NCBI GenBank assembly: GCA_030141605.1
Contig: JAQGDQ010000187.1
Span: forward strand, 196,501 to 260,500
Origin: Tubiluchus corallicola
Lineage: Eukaryota > Priapulida > Priapulimorpha > Priapulimorphida > Tubiluchidae
Direction of reading: 5' to 3'
DNA length: 64,000 nucleotides
The stretch's first letter is position 1. Each line of letters begins with the position of its first letter. Below, one piece after another: positions 63,001-64,000 of this stretch. The notes under the pieces are model-generated. The model was not told the origin of the DNA. It saw only the letters and a list, made by a program, of their open reading frames with translations, and did no database searches. A program made the position numbers and the translations under genes.

Positions 63001-63240
63001 TCATTGGTTTGTTTATTTATTCGCTGGTCTTCTCGATAGTATTTTTTGTTTGCTCATTCATTACATGTAAATTCGCGTTAAAAGCTAAAGCATTCCGGCT
63101 GACAGTCGAAAATGCTTTACAAGAAAATTAATGATTTTCGAGATAACAGCCCGACTACCCATTACTGCAATTTTTCTTTATTTCAGTGAAATCACTAATG
63201 GCCGTTTCACATTCAACAGAATCCTGAGTTTCTGCTGTAC

Positions 63241-63356
63241 ACATACATACATACATACATACATACACATTCACGCACGCGCGCGCGCACACACACACAC
63301 ACACGCGTACGCACGCACACACACACACACGAGCACACAGGCAGACAGACAGACAT
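63241..63356 (+). repeat. Compound microsatellite (CATA)n, (CG/CA)n, (CAGA)n
   Basis: (ACATAC)-type units are followed by alternating CG and CA runs and end in GACAGACAGACA. They abut the 3' end of an antisense LINE-like repeat. The Cys/Val-rich and His/Thr-rich ORFs here are artefacts. Confidence 0.9.
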
Positions 63357-63500
63357 ACTGTATTTTCTTTATTTGCTGTACTTGTTATTAAATGCTTCAC
63401 TTATTACAATAAAAGTGAGTAAGCCTCGGCGTAACGTTGAGTACTGTTCAAGACGAATGCGCCAAGATAAAAGAGCAAAATTATTTACATATTAGCATTT
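63357..63500 (-). mobile_element. LINE-like 3' end, antisense
   Basis: About 63403-63490 resembles 19297-19400 (TGAGT.AGCCTC.GCGTAA.GTT and ACTGTTCAAGAC.AATGCG). On the minus strand it proceeds to AGCAAATAAAGAAAATACAG and then (TGTC)n, the same layout as the other LINE 3' ends. The element may continue towards the right edge of the window. Confidence 0.5.
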
Positions 63501-64000
63501 TTTTAGCTGGATCATGGGTGGGGGTAGATAGAAGTGGTGTCTGCGTAATTAGCGTCAGATCTATGCATATTGCATAAGTTGTAAGTTGAAATCTGTTATA
63601 GTGATATTCCTTTAATTTCTTTTTAAACTGTGGTGAGGTTTTATTTGTTTTATTTCACGGTGTTACATAAATGTGTGCTTTGTTTTGATGCAGAGTTATT
63701 TCCATATTTGTTGTTCACTGTAATTTGTTTTAAATTGTGCGTTCTATTGTTTGAATTGGTATCAGGAATTAACTATAAAGTGTTTTTTAGAAACGGAGTG
63801 CTCAGTTTATTGACATGTTTATAAAGAAATATCAGAGTTTTGTGAGATTTATGATAATTGCCATTTATTAGTCCAAGTGCGTAATTTTGCATTGTTTTAG
63901 TTTTACAAACTTTTCTTTTTTAAGAGCGCGTCCGCGAGAAGACCATGCAAAATCTAAAAATTCCGGCACAAGGTTAGGTAAACCGATTCAGACCAAAGTT
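63501..64000. other. Right edge; no gene recognised
   Basis: A 64-codon Phe/Leu/Cys-rich ORF at 63630-63824 (+) is AT-driven. The last 100 bases are less AT-rich (GCGCGTCCGCGAGAAGACC) and could belong to the body of the antisense repeat, but no motif is seen. Confidence 0.35.

Noticed and set aside
63131-63400. His/Thr-rich and Cys/Val-rich ORFs
   Set aside because: Arise from the CATA/CA/CG compound microsatellite.

Overview
This window looks like nuclear DNA from an invertebrate animal. It is AT-rich, gene-poor and full of decayed transposons, and its few supportable coding pieces end in GT-type splice donors. There are no operons, prokaryotic genes, rRNA genes or CRISPR arrays. TTAGGG-type telomere-like repeats, CR1/Jockey/RTE-like LINE relics, hAT-type DNA transposons and tRNA-derived SINE-like pieces fit a marine lophotrochozoan or invertebrate deuterostome. 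The sequence does not let me name the species.

Gene content: the one clearly coding feature is a 337-codon first coding exon on the + strand (15356-16365). It starts at a strong Kozak ATG and ends at a GTAAGT donor. A second, short coding exon (54001-54172, + strand) starts with its own ATG and ends at a GTAAGA donor. Both end with the same two bases (TG) of a split codon in the same phase, and they cannot be spliced to one another in frame. The simplest reading is two alternative first coding exons, from two promoters about 38 kb apart, feeding one common downstream exon beyond position 64000. The gene is not identified; a PDE4/dunce-like gene is a weak guess. If the reading is right, about 16.4-54 kb and 54.2-64 kb are introns of this gene.

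Repeat landscape from left to right: two unexplained minus-strand ORFs (0.1-0.9 kb); a polypurine tract (1.1 kb); a 101-bp MITE-like palindrome holding telomere-like repeats (5.7 kb); a LINE with endonuclease and RT remnants (7.8-10.6 kb); trinucleotide-rich DNA (11.2-12.9 kb); the main exon (15.4 kb); a cluster of four LINE pieces (18.2-21.9 kb); an old hAT-like element (22.5-23.8 kb); a long quiet stretch (24.9-34.7 kb); a dispersed repeat (34.7 kb); a large imperfect palindrome with a compound microsatellite (35.8-37.2 kb); a LINE 3' end with a tetranucleotide tail (37.4-38.25 kb); an (ATT)46 array and second copies of two dispersed repeats (43.9-44.7 kb); an antisense LINE (45.5-46.6 kb); a textbook 236-bp hAT MITE with perfect TIRs and target duplication (47.0 kb); the short exon (54.0 kb); a GA-rich tract (55.7-56.0 kb); three tRNA-derived SINE-like pieces, all antisense (57.7, 58.5, 62.7 kb); an antisense LINE piece (60.0 kb); and another antisense LINE 3' end (63.4 kb).

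No complete multi-gene system is visible. The best leads are the phase-matched alternative first exons, the 35.8-37.2 kb palindromic repeat complex, and the recurrent link between LINE 3' ends and short tandem repeats.
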